In this document: positions 1 to 8,939 of the stretch, in pieces | How positions within the stretch are numbered: the first letter of the stretch is position 1 | Layout of the letters: the number at the start of each line of letters is the position of its first letter | Source of the DNA: a virus | IMG/VR virus record: IMGVR_UViG_3300042323_000446 | Span: 1-43,313 of that record | Direction: 5' to 3' (one strand) | DNA: 43,313 nucleotides | The notes under the pieces: generated by a model | Told to the model about the DNA's origin: nothing | The model's input: the letters and a program-made list of their open reading frames with translations, nothing else | Databases searched by the model: none | Program-made: the position numbers and the translations under genes

Positions 1-3000
1 TTCCACTTGTTCCACTTGTTCCTGAAGAACCATCTGTTCCGCTAGTTCCTGAAGAACCATCTGTTCCACTTGTTCCACTTGTTCCTGAAGAACCATCTGT
101 TCCGCTAGTTCCTGAAGAACCATCTGTTCCACTTGTTCCACTTGTTCCTGAAGAACCATCTGTTCCGCTAGTTCCTGAAGAACCATCTGTGCCACTTGTT
201 CCGCTAGTTCCTGAAGAACCATCTGTGCCTGATGTACCACTTGAACCACTTGTTCCGCTAGTTCCTGAAGAACCATCTGTACCTGATGTTCCACTTGAGC
301 CAGATGTTCCGTTAGTTCCTGAAGAACCATCTGTACCACTTGTTCCTGAAGAACCATCTGTACCACTTGAACCACTTGTTCCGCTAGTTCCTGAAGAACC
401 ACTATCACCACTTGAACCTGAACTTCCACTAGTTCCTGAAGAACCACTATCACCACTTGAACCTGAACTTCCACTAGTTCCTGAAGAACCACTATCACCA
501 CTTGAACCTGAACTTCCGCTAGTTCCTGAAGAACCATCTGTACCACTTGTTCCGCTAGTTCCTGAAGAACCATCTGTCCCACTTGTTCCGCTAGTTCCTG
601 AAGAACCATCTGTACCACTTGTTCCGCTAGTTCCTGAAGAACCATCTATTCCACTTGTTCCACTTGTTCCTGAAGAACCGCTATCACCACTTGAACCTGA
701 ACTTCCACTTGAACCAGATGTTCCGCTAGTTCCTGAAGAACCACTATCTCCTGAAGAACCACTTGTTCCGCTAGTTCCTGAAGAACCACTATCACCACTT
801 GAACCTGAACTTCCGCTAGTTCCTGAAGAACCATCTGTTCCACTTGTTCCGCTAGTTCCTGAAGAACCACTATCACCACTTGAACCTGAACTTCCACTTG
901 AACCAGATGTTCCGCTAGTTCCTGAAGAACCGTCATTCCCTGAACTTCCGCTTGAGCCACTTGTTCCTGAAGAACCACTACTTCCACTTGAGCCACTTGT
1001 TCCTGAAGAACCACTTGAACCTGAACTTCCGCTAGTTCCTGAAGAACCACTATCACCACTTGAACCTGAACTTCCGCTAGTTCCTGAAGAACCGCTTGAA
1101 CCTGATGTTCCGCTAGTTCCTGAAGAACCGTTTACCCCACTAATACCACTAGACCCTGATGTTCCGCTAGTTCCTGAAGAACCGTCATTCCCTGAACTTC
1201 CGCTTGAACCACTTGAACCTGAACTTCCACTTGAGCCAGATGTTCCTGAAGAACCACTATCACCACTTGAACCTGAACTTCCACTAGACCCTGATGTTCC
1301 GCTAGTTCCTGAAGAACCGTCATTCCCTGAACTTCCGCTTGAGCCACTTGTTCCTGAAGAACCACTAACACCACTAGACCCTGATGTTCCGCTAGTTCCT
1401 GAAGAACCGTCATTCCCTGAACTTCCACTTGAACCACTAGTTCCTGAAGAACCGTCATTCCCTGAACTTCCACTTGAACCTGAACTTCCACTTGAGCCAG
1501 ATGTTCCGCTAGTTCCTGAAGAACCTGATGTTCCGCTAGTTCCTGAAGAACCGTCATTCCCTGAACTTCCGCTTGAGCCACTTGAACCTGAACTTCCACT
1601 TGAACCTGATGTTCCTGAAGAACCGTCATTCCCTGAACTTCCGCTTGAGCCACTTGTTCCTGAAGAACCACTATCACCACTTGAACCTGAACTTCCGCTA
1701 GTTCCTGAAGAACCACTATCTCCTGAAGAACCGCTTGAGCCTGATGTTCCGCTAGTCCCTGAAGAACCGCTATCTCCTGAAGAACCGCTTGAACCTGAAC
1801 TTCCACTTGAGCCTGATGTTCCGCTAGTTCCTGAAGAACCGTCATTCCCTGAACTTCCGCTTGAACCACTTGAACCTGAACTTCCGCTTGAGCCAGATGT
1901 TCCTGAAGAACCGTCATTCCCTGAACTTCCGCTTGAGCCACTTGTTCCTGAAGAACCACTACTTCCGCTTGAACCTGATGTTCCGCTAGTTCCTGAAGAA
2001 CCACTATCTCCTGAAGAACCGCTTGAGCCTGATGTTCCGCTAGTTCCTGAAGAACCGCTATCTCCTGAAGAACCGCTTGAACCTGAACTTCCGCTTGAAC
2101 CTGATGTTCCACTAGTTCCTGAAGAACCGCTATCACCACTTGAACCTGAACTTCCACTTGAACCTGAAGAACCGCTATCACCTGAAGAACCACTACTACC
2201 GCTTGAACCTGATGTTCCGCTAGTTCCTGAAGAACCGTTCACCCCACTAATACCACTAGACCCTGATGTTCCGCTAGTTCCTGAAGAACCGTTATTTCCT
2301 GAACTTCCACTTGAACCTGAACTTCCGCTTGAGCCAGATGTTCCGCTAGTTCCTGAAGAACCACTACTACCACTTGTTCCGCTAGTTCCTGAACTTCCGT
2401 CATTCCCTGAACTTCCACTTGAACCTGATGTTCCGCTAGTTCCTGAAGAACCACTTGAGCCGGATGTCCCACTTGAACCTGAAGTTCCTGAACCACCCCC
2501 TGATGCGGTAATACCTGTAACAACTACCGTAGTACCATCACTATTATATAAATCTAATTGACTAGTTGCAGAAAAATAAGTTCCCCCTGTTAAACAACAA
2601 TCTTCAGGAAATATTCTCCATCTAGCATTTGTTCTTGTAGTCCCTGATACACCTTCAATAGTTGAACCTGTCCACGCATTTATAAAATTTTGACCTGCAA
2701 CACTATTATTTTTAACTTGGGTGTCATAAGGGTTAAATGTAACCGTACCTGTTGCACCTGTGGCTGCGTTCCATAGTGTTTCATAATTATCAATCTGATA
2801 TTGATATGCAAATCCTGTTTCATTAACATAAGCAATCATACCAATTCTTCTTCTTCCTGATGAAAAATTATCCGAATTTAAATTAATGTATGATGGGTTA
2901 AATGGTGTCCCATTACCAATATATAAATTGATTGGTATTGTGTTTGCGGATAAAGTTTGTAACCCAATTCCCGAAAAGGTTAATGAAAGGTCACTAAGAT

Positions 3001-3127
3001 TAGCAACTTCCATCCATCCACCAATACCAAGCACACTGTAATCTGTGCCTTGTACTGAATTTCTAGCGACAGTATAAGGACCTATTGAAAGTTGAGCATT
3101 TAATGGATTTTTATATGGAAACGGCAT
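1..3127 (-). CDS. Giant collagen-like virion/fibre protein, partial (C-terminus outside window)
   Basis: Reading leftward from the ATG at 3127-3125, the frame stays open to the window edge, so at least 1042 residues are present and no stop is seen. The first ~207 residues are non-repetitive, starting MPFPYKNPLNAQLS, and probably fold as a beta-rich attachment domain. From about residue 208 everything is Gly-X-Y repeat: GTS, GSS, GTD, GND, with rare GIS and GVN. That is about 277 or more triplets, collagen-like but without proline. Collagen-like repeats are common in phage tail fibres and head fibres, so an exposed trimeric fibre is inferred. It is the last gene seen of a leftward adhesin cluster, 29 bp after the Thr-Pro stalk gene. 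No Shine-Dalgarno sequence precedes the ATG. The exact virion location is unknown. Confidence 0.8.
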   Translation of the reverse strand, partial: MPFPYKNPLNAQLSIGPYTVARNSVQGTDYSVLGIGGWMEVANLSDLSLTFSGIGLQTLSANTIPINLYIGNGTPFNPSYINLNSDNFSSGRRRIGMIAYVNETGFAYQYQIDNYETLWNAATGATGTVTFNPYDTQVKNNSVAGQNFINAWTGSTIEGVSGTTRTNARWRIFPEDCCLTGGTYFSATSQLDLYNSDGTTVVVTGITASGGGSGTSGSSGTSGSSGSSGTSGTSGSSGSSGNDGSSGTSGTSGSSGSSGTSGTSGSSGSSGSSGSSGNNGSSGTSGTSGSSGISGVNGSSGTSGTSGSSGSSGSSGDSGSSGSSGSSGSSGDSGSSGTSGTSGSSGSSGSSGSSGDSGSSGTSGTSGSSGSSGDSGSSGTSGTSGSSGSSGSSGTSGSSGSSGNDGSSGTSGSSGSSGSSGSSGSSGNDGSSGTSGTSGSSGSSGSSGSSGDSGSSGTSGTSGSSGSSGDSGSSGTSGSSGSSGDSGSSGTSGSSGSSGNDGSSGTSGSSGSSGSSGSSGSSGNDGSSGTSGTSGSSGTSGTSGSSGSSGSSGSSGNDGSSGTSGSSGSSGNDGSSGTSGTSGSSGVSGSSGTSGSSGSSGNDGSSGTSGTSGSSGSSGSSGDSGSSGTSGSSGSSGSSGSSGSSGNDGSSGTSGTSGSSGISGVNGSSGTSGTSGSSGSSGTSGSSGSSGDSGSSGTSGSSGSSGSSGTSGSSGSSGSSGTSGSSGSSGNDGSSGTSGTSGSSGSSGSSGDSGSSGTSGTSGTDGSSGTSGSSGSSGDSGSSGTSGTSGSSGDSGSSGTSGTSGSSGSSGSSGDSGSSGTSGTSGIDGSSGTSGTSGTDGSSGTSGTSGTDGSSGTSGTSGTDGSSGTSGSSGSSGDSGSSGTSGSSGSSGDSGSSGTSGSSGSSGDSGSSGTSGTSGSSGTDGSSGTSGTDGSSGTNGTSGSSGTSGTDGSSGTSGTSGSSGTSGTDGSSGTSGTSGTDGSSGTSGTDGSSGTSGTSGTDGSSGTSGTDGSSGTSGTSGTDGSSGTSGTDGSSGTSGTSG
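2..2500 (-). repeat. Gly-X-Y collagen-like coding repeat array
   Basis: About 2.5 kb of near-perfect 9-nt units in the minus-strand reading frame encode Gly-(Ser/Thr)-(Ser/Asp) triplets. Units are arranged in higher-order blocks of roughly 27 to 54 nt, such as GND-GSS-GTS and GTS-GSS-GDS. Nearly identical blocks recur many times, so the array can probably change length by recombination and may also be misassembled from short reads. It continues beyond base 1. Confidence 0.92.
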
Positions 3128-3156
3128 AAATCTTTTTTATTATAATTATTCGAAAA

Positions 3157-4497
3157 TTAAGTTTTAGTCTCCCCTTTGAAATAAAAATTATTTGTTGATG
3201 GTGTAGATGGTGGTAATAAAGTCGATACGGAACAATATAATACACGGTAAACTCCCGCAGGAATTGCCGCCCCTGAAGTTACTGTAATGTCAGTAGTTGA
3301 AATTGTTGTTGCCGGAGTTAATAAAAGGTCAAAACTGCAAGGGTATGACATATATCCAACACCTATTGTCATATTGTTCATAACACCCCCAACACCTGAT
3401 AAAGGTATCCACACAGAATAAAAATAATATTCGTTAGGGTTTATATTTAAAGTACTAATTGTAATAGTTTCAAATGTGTATTGGTTAATTGAACATCCAT
3501 ATCCGTCTGTATCTACACCAGGGGATTGTTTAATCAATCCATTAAATGATGTTACTGGTGTCATAAAATTACCATCAGAACCTAAAGTAAATCCTGAGTA
3601 AGAAATATACTTATCCATCATATAACTATAGTAAGGGTTTGTTGGGTCAGCCCATCCACCACTACTATACCCATACCAATCAACATTAGTATCTATAGTA
3701 ACACCATCACTTAAGTAATACATATAACTACCTAATTTATACGCCGATGTTGATGAACCACCATTGTCTTGAGGTTCAGGGACCACATAAGCAAATATTG
3801 GGGGTACTGTTGGCGTAGGAGTTGGTGTTAAGGTTGATGTAGGTGTTGGGGTGTTAGTTGTGGTTGATGTAGGCGTTGGGGTGTTAGTTGGGGTAGGAGT
3901 ATTTGTTGGTGTTTTTGTTGGTGTAGGTGTTACAGGTGTTGGTGTTACTGTTGGCGTAGGTGTTACAGGCGTTGGTGTTACTGTTGGTGTTTGTGTTGGT
4001 GTTGGTGTAGATGTTGCACAAGGGTTATATGTTGGAGTAGGAGTTGAAGTTGGGGTTGGTCTTGGAGTTTTACTTGGTTTAGGACAACCACAAGGATTTG
4101 TACAAGTTGCACTTGGTGTTGGGGTATTGGTTGGAGTATTGGTTGGCGTGGGGGTAACTGTTGGGGTTGGAGTCGGAACCTTACATGGGTCTAAAGTTGG
4201 GGTTGGAGTATTTGTTGGTGTTACCGTCGGTGTACTTGTCGGTGTATTTGTTGGCGTTGGTGTTGGTGTCGGTGTTGGTCTAGCAACAGATAAGAAGTTA
4301 GGACAGTCTGAATTAACCGATAAAATAGTGTAAGTCCCATAAATTTCTCTTGGGGGTATTAATAAGTCGGGTTCAAATAAAAAAGGTAATAATACATCAC
4401 CTAAATTAATCGCATCCATACTGTTGTCAGGTTTAAATACGACATTAACAATTTGACCATCATAATTGGTACTAGATATTACAATTGTTTCGTTCAT
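3157..4497 (-). CDS. Thr-Pro-rich stalk structural protein
   Basis: This 446-residue protein has three parts. An N-terminal domain of about 70 residues starts [15 protein letters not shown] stalk from about residue 72 to 230 is built of [12 protein letters not shown] and TVTPTP repeats, interrupted by two short Cys-containing islands (LDPCKVP and [10 protein letters not shown]). A C-terminal beta-rich domain of about 210 residues is rich in Tyr, Gly and Thr. Such proline-threonine stalks hold surface domains away from a virion or cell. Its ATG overlaps the stop of the upstream 78-residue gene (ATGA), so the two are translationally coupled. No enzymatic motif is visible. I infer a tail or capsid decoration protein; no specific family is recognised. 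Confidence 0.8.
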   Translation of the reverse strand: MNETIVISSTNYDGQIVNVVFKPDNSMDAINLGDVLLPFLFEPDLLIPPREIYGTYTILSVNSDCPNFLSVARPTPTPTPTPTNTPTSTPTVTPTNTPTPTLDPCKVPTPTPTVTPTPTNTPTNTPTPSATCTNPCGCPKPSKTPRPTPTSTPTPTYNPCATSTPTPTQTPTVTPTPVTPTPTVTPTPVTPTPTKTPTNTPTPTNTPTPTSTTTNTPTPTSTLTPTPTPTVPPIFAYVVPEPQDNGGSSTSAYKLGSYMYYLSDGVTIDTNVDWYGYSSGGWADPTNPYYSYMMDKYISYSGFTLGSDGNFMTPVTSFNGLIKQSPGVDTDGYGCSINQYTFETITISTLNINPNEYYFYSVWIPLSGVGGVMNNMTIGVGYMSYPCSFDLLLTPATTISTTDITVTSGAAIPAGVYRVLYCSVSTLLPPSTPSTNNFYFKGETKT

Positions 4498-4730
4498 ATA
4501 TTAGTCTCACTTATTCTTAACGCACCATTAATTCCTGAAAAAATATTTTGACCACTAATAACCAATAAACCACCAAGTAATAACTCATACACAATTTGTT
4601 GTATACTTGATTTGTATGACGAACCTGCAGGATTTTGTAATGTATCTCCCGTAATAACAATGTGTGCAATGTCATCTGGCGATACTATCAGTGATTGGGG
4701 TCTTTTGGTCAGTCTTTGATAATTCGGCAT
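4494..4730 (-). CDS. Small structural-cluster protein, unknown
   Basis: This 78-residue protein begins [12 protein letters not shown] and has a hydrophobic patch ([13 protein letters not shown]) at about residues 48-60, too short and interrupted to be a convincing membrane helix. It lies between two leftward adhesin genes and overlaps the Thr-Pro stalk gene by 4 nt. An ATATTTAT motif 17 nt upstream suggests its own late promoter. A small adaptor or chaperone for the neighbouring fibre proteins is possible, but nothing in the sequence shows it. Confidence 0.65.
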   Translation of the reverse strand: MPNYQRLTKRPQSLIVSPDDIAHIVITGDTLQNPAGSSYKSSIQQIVYELLLGGLLVISGQNIFSGINGALRISETNI

Positions 4731-4747
4731 CTTATTAGTCTATATGT

Positions 4748-4755
4748 ATAAATAT
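4748..4755 (-). promoter_or_regulatory. Putative phage late promoter motif ATATTTAT
   Basis: The exact octamer sits on the coding strand of the 78-residue gene, 17 nt before its ATG. It belongs to a window-wide set described in the findings. Confidence 0.45.
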
Positions 4756-4777
4756 GAATATTTTTATAATTTGGTTT

Positions 4778-5086
4778 TTATTGGGTTTCAACTGTATAAA
4801 TATTTGCATCCATAAAAATAAAAGATTCCCCATTTTGGTAATCACTAAGAGATGTGATTAAACCACAATAAATTATTCCAAACTTCTCACACCCCAAAAA
4901 ATCAATAATTTTAACACCAACAGATGGTGCCGAATCAAATTGTGTAGGTAGTAACATTGATATTGCGGGTGGTACAGAAACGTTAACAGTTGCCAACAAA
5001 ACACATTGATTACCATAGACATCACATACATATAAATTATACGGTAATGTAACTCCAAAAACTCCAGTAATCTCAATTTGCGTCAT
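4778..5086 (-). CDS. Small beta-rich structural-cluster protein, unknown
   Basis: I choose the ATG at 5086, giving 102 residues starting MTQIEITGVFGVT. A longer reading from 5143 would put the first codons inside a terminator hairpin. The sequence is hydrophobic and beta-like, with several Cys residues (YVCDVYGNQC, FLGCEKFG, YCGL). A motif close to ATATTTAT (CTATTTAT) lies 5 nt upstream. The gene lies between the papain-adhesin gene and the stalk gene, on the same strand. A structural or assembly role is only inferred from position. Confidence 0.65.
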   Translation of the reverse strand: MTQIEITGVFGVTLPYNLYVCDVYGNQCVLLATVNVSVPPAISMLLPTQFDSAPSVGVKIIDFLGCEKFGIIYCGLITSLSDYQNGESFIFMDANIYTVETQ

Positions 5087-5091
5087 ATTGA

Positions 5092-5099
5092 ATAAATAG
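5092..5099 (-). promoter_or_regulatory. Possible late promoter motif CTATTTAT
   Basis: One mismatch from the recurrent ATATTTAT octamer. It lies just downstream of a terminator and 5 nt before the chosen start of the 102-residue gene, the place where a new transcription unit would begin. Confidence 0.3.
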
Positions 5100-5125
5100 T
5101 TGGTGTTTACTTTAACTCTTTTATA

Positions 5126-5159
5126 AAACAAAAAATCCCCCAAAACTTCGGAGGATTTT
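5126..5159 (-). terminator. Rho-independent terminator after papain-adhesin gene
   Basis: Read leftward, a 10-bp stem (arms 5150-5159 and 5132-5141, one G-U pair) with an 8-nt loop is followed by a run of T residues. It lies about 80 bp after the stop of the 1215-residue adhesin gene and would separate that gene from the small genes downstream. Confidence 0.7.
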
Positions 5160-5241
5160 ATTTATATCTTTAGTTTTTTTGTTAGTTTAAATTCTTATGA
5201 TAATATTGGTGTCTAACAAGGAACGAAGGTTAACGTTGTAA

Positions 5242-8200
5242 TTAGAAAGGTTTCTCTATTGCTAAACAGATTTCACCCCTTTCTATTATTAGTCTTTTCA
5301 TATCTGAAAAACTTATATAGGCATGTCCTGAAACTCCCCAAGCTTTCCCCCAACTATTTTTAATTCTAAATTGTTTTGTGATGGTGTTCACTCCATTAAT
5401 AACATAAGCGTGTCCTCCCGCAATATGTCCACTTAAACGAATTAAACCATTTTTATTAGGAAAAAACATATTATAATACCAATTGGTTCCAACAACGACT
5501 GGTCCAACATTTAACACAGTATTAATTAGTGTGTTAATATCAAACGCCCATAAGTATGATGATATTTTACCTGAACTCATTAGATATTTTGCACCACCTC
5601 TAACAGACGTACCGTTATACCTTTCACCCGGCCATTCATCAACCTTTTGAGCTTCACGATAAATCAACGATGGTTGGATTATTGGTAAAGCTCCTCTATG
5701 AGTTATTGGCCCATCACAAATCCAATGTGCCCAAGCATAACCAACACATTGCGGTGTGTTGCCTTGATTACCCCACCAAACATTACCATCCCATTCTTTT
5801 TTAGTTATAGTTGTTTTAGGTATTGTTAATTTATCTTGAATTAAATATTTGTTATCTCTTTTGTCCTCAATAAATATTCTACCTAATTTTTGCTCATTAA
5901 ATAAAGTTAGATTATTTGGGTCACAATCACAATTGATATCAACAACTGTTACAGTTCCTCCACCATTAAGTTTAATTACATTGATAGCACATTTATAAGT
6001 TATGGTAACATATAATGGTACATCAATAACTTCAACAGTATTATCACAATATAAAATTTGATACGTTGAACCAGTTCCAGGTCCAAATCCACTATATAAT
6101 TGGAATGTTTTGCAACAAGGTGAACAATCTCCAATACCGGTAGTCGTAAGAAAAAGTGGACCCTCACTACCACTACCGCCACCATATAGACAACTACCTA
6201 TAAGACTTGGTAGTGCCACCCATTGAGCCATTGACCCAATTGGTGTTGGACTATTTATAGGAAGATATGCGAGTGGGTCAGGTAATGGATAATATGTGGT
6301 CATATCCTCTAAAATCCAATAATTATTTATATTATCCCAAGAAATCCTCATTAATAAGGTGGGGGGTGCGAGAGCAAAATAAGTAAAATAATATGATGAT
6401 TTACCATTAATCTGAGGTGAAGGATTTATATTTGATGGTAATACAATTGTACCACTACAAGTCGTTCCTTCATCAATAAAACGAATACACTCTCCAGGTG
6501 TATAAACCGTAGGCGTAGGCGTAGGTGTTGGTGTTGAAGTTGGTGTTGAAGTTGGGGGCCAGCTTACCGATGGTTGTTTTGTTGGTGTAGGCGTTGGCGA
6601 ATATGTGGTTGTAGTTGTTGTTGGTGAATATGTGGTTGTAGTTGTTGTTGGTGAATATGTGGTTGTAGTTGTTGTTGTTAAATTTGAGGTTGTAGTTGTT
6701 GTTGTTAAATTTGCCGTGGTGGTTGTTGTGGTTGTCTCATCGGATATTTTGTAGGTAAAGTCGTTAGGTAAACAAACCGATGTTGAGCAGTCAGGACAAT
6801 CAGGATTAAACATTCTGAAAATATTTTTTAATAAATTAAAGTTGTGTTTTACCTCAGGTGCCGATAATGGGGTAACATACATTCTAAATTGTGAAATAGC
6901 ACCATCAAAAGTTCCCGCAAAATTTTGCTCAATTAATATATTAGTTTTTAATCCACTAAATGTTGTTCCTGATAAATCATTAATTGGGAAATTTTCAGGG
7001 TCTTGTATATATGGTCCGTAAGGTTGTGTTATTGATGAAAAAGTTAAATTTTCTCTAAGTCCTTGAGTACCCCCACCCCACGATATATTAAACGGAACCC
7101 CAACTTGTTTTTCTTTGTCAGTATCTAATCCTCTTGGGATGATTTCCTCAAAATTTTCTATAGTATGGAATAACTTACCATTAACATAAATTTTAAGTCT
7201 TCCGTTTCTGTATAATTTATCAATTAACCATTTTTCATTTAACCTGACCAGTTCGATTTGTTCTGATGGTTTACAGTCAATTTGTGTGTATGGTACAGTT
7301 ATTAATGACGATGCATTATTGGCTAGTGACTCTAAATAAAGTTTTTCAGTTATATCACCAAGTCCTCCTCGATACCATAAATCGCAAGTATCTAACCATG
7401 TATATCTTTCCCATACCGCGTCTACTTGGAACCAATGTTCCTCATCTAACCACGCAGGATTCTCTAATAAACATGTAGGGTAAATTGGCGGCGTACAATA
7501 ATCAACAATAGTGTGTCCTGTAGTGTAAGTAATTCCACTTGTTTCACAAGAGCCTGTAGTAACACAATCTCCTGTAAATTTTAACATTCTAACACCAATA
7601 CCAGGGTTTTTTGGGTCGCCACATAATCTAAAAGATAACGCGTTTGACATAGAATCATATATTGGGTTTGTCTCACAAGTATTTTCAATTGATGTAAATC
7701 CTGTATTACAATTATAACAAGTCGTGGTTGGTGTACAAACATCACATGATGGAGAGCAAACAGGTGGTAGTTCACAATCAGGTATTGGGGTTGGCGTTGG
7801 TGAAGGTGTTGGGGTTGGTTCAATAACCGTACTACATACGTGTGTTTGACACTCCCATCCACAAGTTTCGCATGGGTCTAAATTACAATCACAACCACAC
7901 GTAATTTTTTTTTGTGGGTCTCCCTTACAACTACCACAACCATAATTAACGTGAGGGTCATGGATATTATTCACTGACCTAGGTGGATAAACAAAAATAC
8001 ATCTACTATCCGTAATTGTTCTATTACAACATGCACATGTTTGTAGTTCAGTTAAACCTGATGTAACTCTATTATAACCTGAAAAACATAATGGACTACC
8101 ACTTGCATGGTGATAAAATTTATTTTCAGCTCTAGTCCCAAAATAAAAAAAAGTATTTTTATTATTTGGATAAATTTCATTAAGAGTTGTTTCATTTGGT

Positions 8201-8889
8201 AATGGAGTGTGTTCGTTGAATAATCTTGGTTTTAATACCATCTCAACCGACCACCCTTTATTCATTCTTTCAGGGAAAACTTCATAATCAAACCCAAATA
8301 ACTTATAAAATCCTTGATAAAACCCACCGTATAATTCGTGGTACCTACCTTCAAAAGGGCTTGATTTACTAACAACTTCGTATAACACGGTTTTATTGAA
8401 TCCTGAAAATCTTACATTAGGTGACATAGTGTGACCTGTAACTTGGTGTAACTTAAGTCTTCGGTCATAGTACATTCTATTAAATTTCAAATAATCAGAG
8501 TATAATCCTTTAGTAAATGTTATCGTTTCACCGGTCATTTGGTCGACTAATCCATTATCAATACCTGTTAACCCAATATCACATGATGTTGATGATGAAT
8601 AACAAGTTAAATCTTCATTATTTGGGTTGTAATAATTTTGAGATACAAAAATATTATTATTATTGTATTGTTTATACAAAAGTGTTTGATTTTGAACACT
8701 TAAAGGATTGTTAATGTCAAAATAAATTGGGAGTCTGTCTCCATATGTTTGAGCAATCAAATATGGTGAAAAAACAACTTCTTGATTGTAGTCTTGTTCA
8801 TCTGAGGTCAAAGACATATCACTAGAGTCTAAATTAAGTTTTAGAGACCAATTTGGACGATAATACTGATTTATATTTTGACTTGCCAT
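5242..8889 (-). CDS. Multidomain adhesin with ConA/LamG-like domain and C-terminal papain-like protease
   Basis: This protein has 1215 residues. Residues 1-260 look like an attachment domain. Residues ~265-450 are Cys-rich, with CxxC clusters and a short PTPTPSPTPTP linker near 355-370. Residues ~480-710 look like a ConA/LamG domain (KIYVNGKLFHTIENF; GTFDGAISQFRMYVTPLSA). Residues ~716-797 form a Thr-run and Thr-Pro stalk. After a further beta domain, residues ~1030-1215 match peptidase family C1 (papain). The oxyanion Gln1042 (NQG), nucleophile Cys1048 (QCVGYAWA), His1160 (GGHAYVINGV) and Asn1178 (KNSWGKAWG) are all present with papain-like spacing. No I29 propeptide is seen. The likely role is a tail adhesin that binds glycans and cuts host surface protein, or one that matures itself. 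A terminator follows the gene. Confidence 0.85.
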   Translation of the reverse strand: MASQNINQYYRPNWSLKLNLDSSDMSLTSDEQDYNQEVVFSPYLIAQTYGDRLPIYFDINNPLSVQNQTLLYKQYNNNNIFVSQNYYNPNNEDLTCYSSSTSCDIGLTGIDNGLVDQMTGETITFTKGLYSDYLKFNRMYYDRRLKLHQVTGHTMSPNVRFSGFNKTVLYEVVSKSSPFEGRYHELYGGFYQGFYKLFGFDYEVFPERMNKGWSVEMVLKPRLFNEHTPLPNETTLNEIYPNNKNTFFYFGTRAENKFYHHASGSPLCFSGYNRVTSGLTELQTCACCNRTITDSRCIFVYPPRSVNNIHDPHVNYGCGSCKGDPQKKITCGCDCNLDPCETCGWECQTHVCSTVIEPTPTPSPTPTPIPDCELPPVCSPSCDVCTPTTTCYNCNTGFTSIENTCETNPIYDSMSNALSFRLCGDPKNPGIGVRMLKFTGDCVTTGSCETSGITYTTGHTIVDYCTPPIYPTCLLENPAWLDEEHWFQVDAVWERYTWLDTCDLWYRGGLGDITEKLYLESLANNASSLITVPYTQIDCKPSEQIELVRLNEKWLIDKLYRNGRLKIYVNGKLFHTIENFEEIIPRGLDTDKEKQVGVPFNISWGGGTQGLRENLTFSSITQPYGPYIQDPENFPINDLSGTTFSGLKTNILIEQNFAGTFDGAISQFRMYVTPLSAPEVKHNFNLLKNIFRMFNPDCPDCSTSVCLPNDFTYKISDETTTTTTTANLTTTTTTSNLTTTTTTTYSPTTTTTTYSPTTTTTTYSPTPTPTKQPSVSWPPTSTPTSTPTPTPTPTVYTPGECIRFIDEGTTCSGTIVLPSNINPSPQINGKSSYYFTYFALAPPTLLMRISWDNINNYWILEDMTTYYPLPDPLAYLPINSPTPIGSMAQWVALPSLIGSCLYGGGSGSEGPLFLTTTGIGDCSPCCKTFQLYSGFGPGTGSTYQILYCDNTVEVIDVPLYVTITYKCAINVIKLNGGGTVTVVDINCDCDPNNLTLFNEQKLGRIFIEDKRDNKYLIQDKLTIPKTTITKKEWDGNVWWGNQGNTPQCVGYAWAHWICDGPITHRGALPIIQPSLIYREAQKVDEWPGERYNGTSVRGGAKYLMSSGKISSYLWAFDINTLINTVLNVGPVVVGTNWYYNMFFPNKNGLIRLSGHIAGGHAYVINGVNTITKQFRIKNSWGKAWGVSGHAYISFSDMKRLIIERGEICLAIEKPF
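6599..6730 (-). repeat. 27-nt tandem repeats encoding the Thr-rich stalk
   Basis: Three near-identical 27-nt units, followed by two diverged ones, encode TTTTTTYSP-type and TTTTTTSNL-type segments of the adhesin stalk. Copy number could vary between relatives. Confidence 0.8.
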
Positions 8890-8899
8890 CTTTTTTATG

Positions 8900-8926
8900 A
8901 TAAATACTCCAAATCGAAGTATTTAT
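8900..8926. promoter_or_regulatory. Divergent promoter region with perfect 9-bp inverted repeat
   Basis: ATAAATACT at 8900-8908 and AGTATTTAT at 8918-8926 form a perfect inverted repeat with a 9-nt centre. It lies midway between the leftward adhesin gene (ATG 8889) and the rightward gene (ATG 8940). Each arm reads as a GTATTTAT late-promoter-like motif pointing at its own gene, 10 and 13 nt from the respective ATG. Back-to-back promoters or an operator are both possible. Confidence 0.5.
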
Positions 8927-8939
8927 TGAAAAATATGTT

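Noticed and set aside
1-2500. CRISPR array or satellite DNA
   Set aside because: The repeat period is a multiple of 9 nt in one open frame with no spacers, so it is coding repeat.
189-2561. A 790-residue plus-strand frame rich in Pro, Val, Glu and Leu
   Set aside because: It is the mirror of the collagen-like array; the minus strand gives regular Gly-X-Y triplets joined to a normal N-terminal domain with a start.
3851-4333. A plus-strand Val/Gly-rich frame
   Set aside because: It is the complement of the Thr-Pro stalk repeat, whose minus-strand frame joins two ordinary domains.
5087-5143. Longer start (ATG 5143) for the small protein ending at 4778
   Set aside because: It would place the start inside the terminator hairpin; the ATG at 5086 is clear of it.
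7266-7478. Small plus-strand frames inside the papain-adhesin gene
   Set aside because: They lie wholly within a well-supported gene, have no promoter motif or start context, and encode low-quality sequence.
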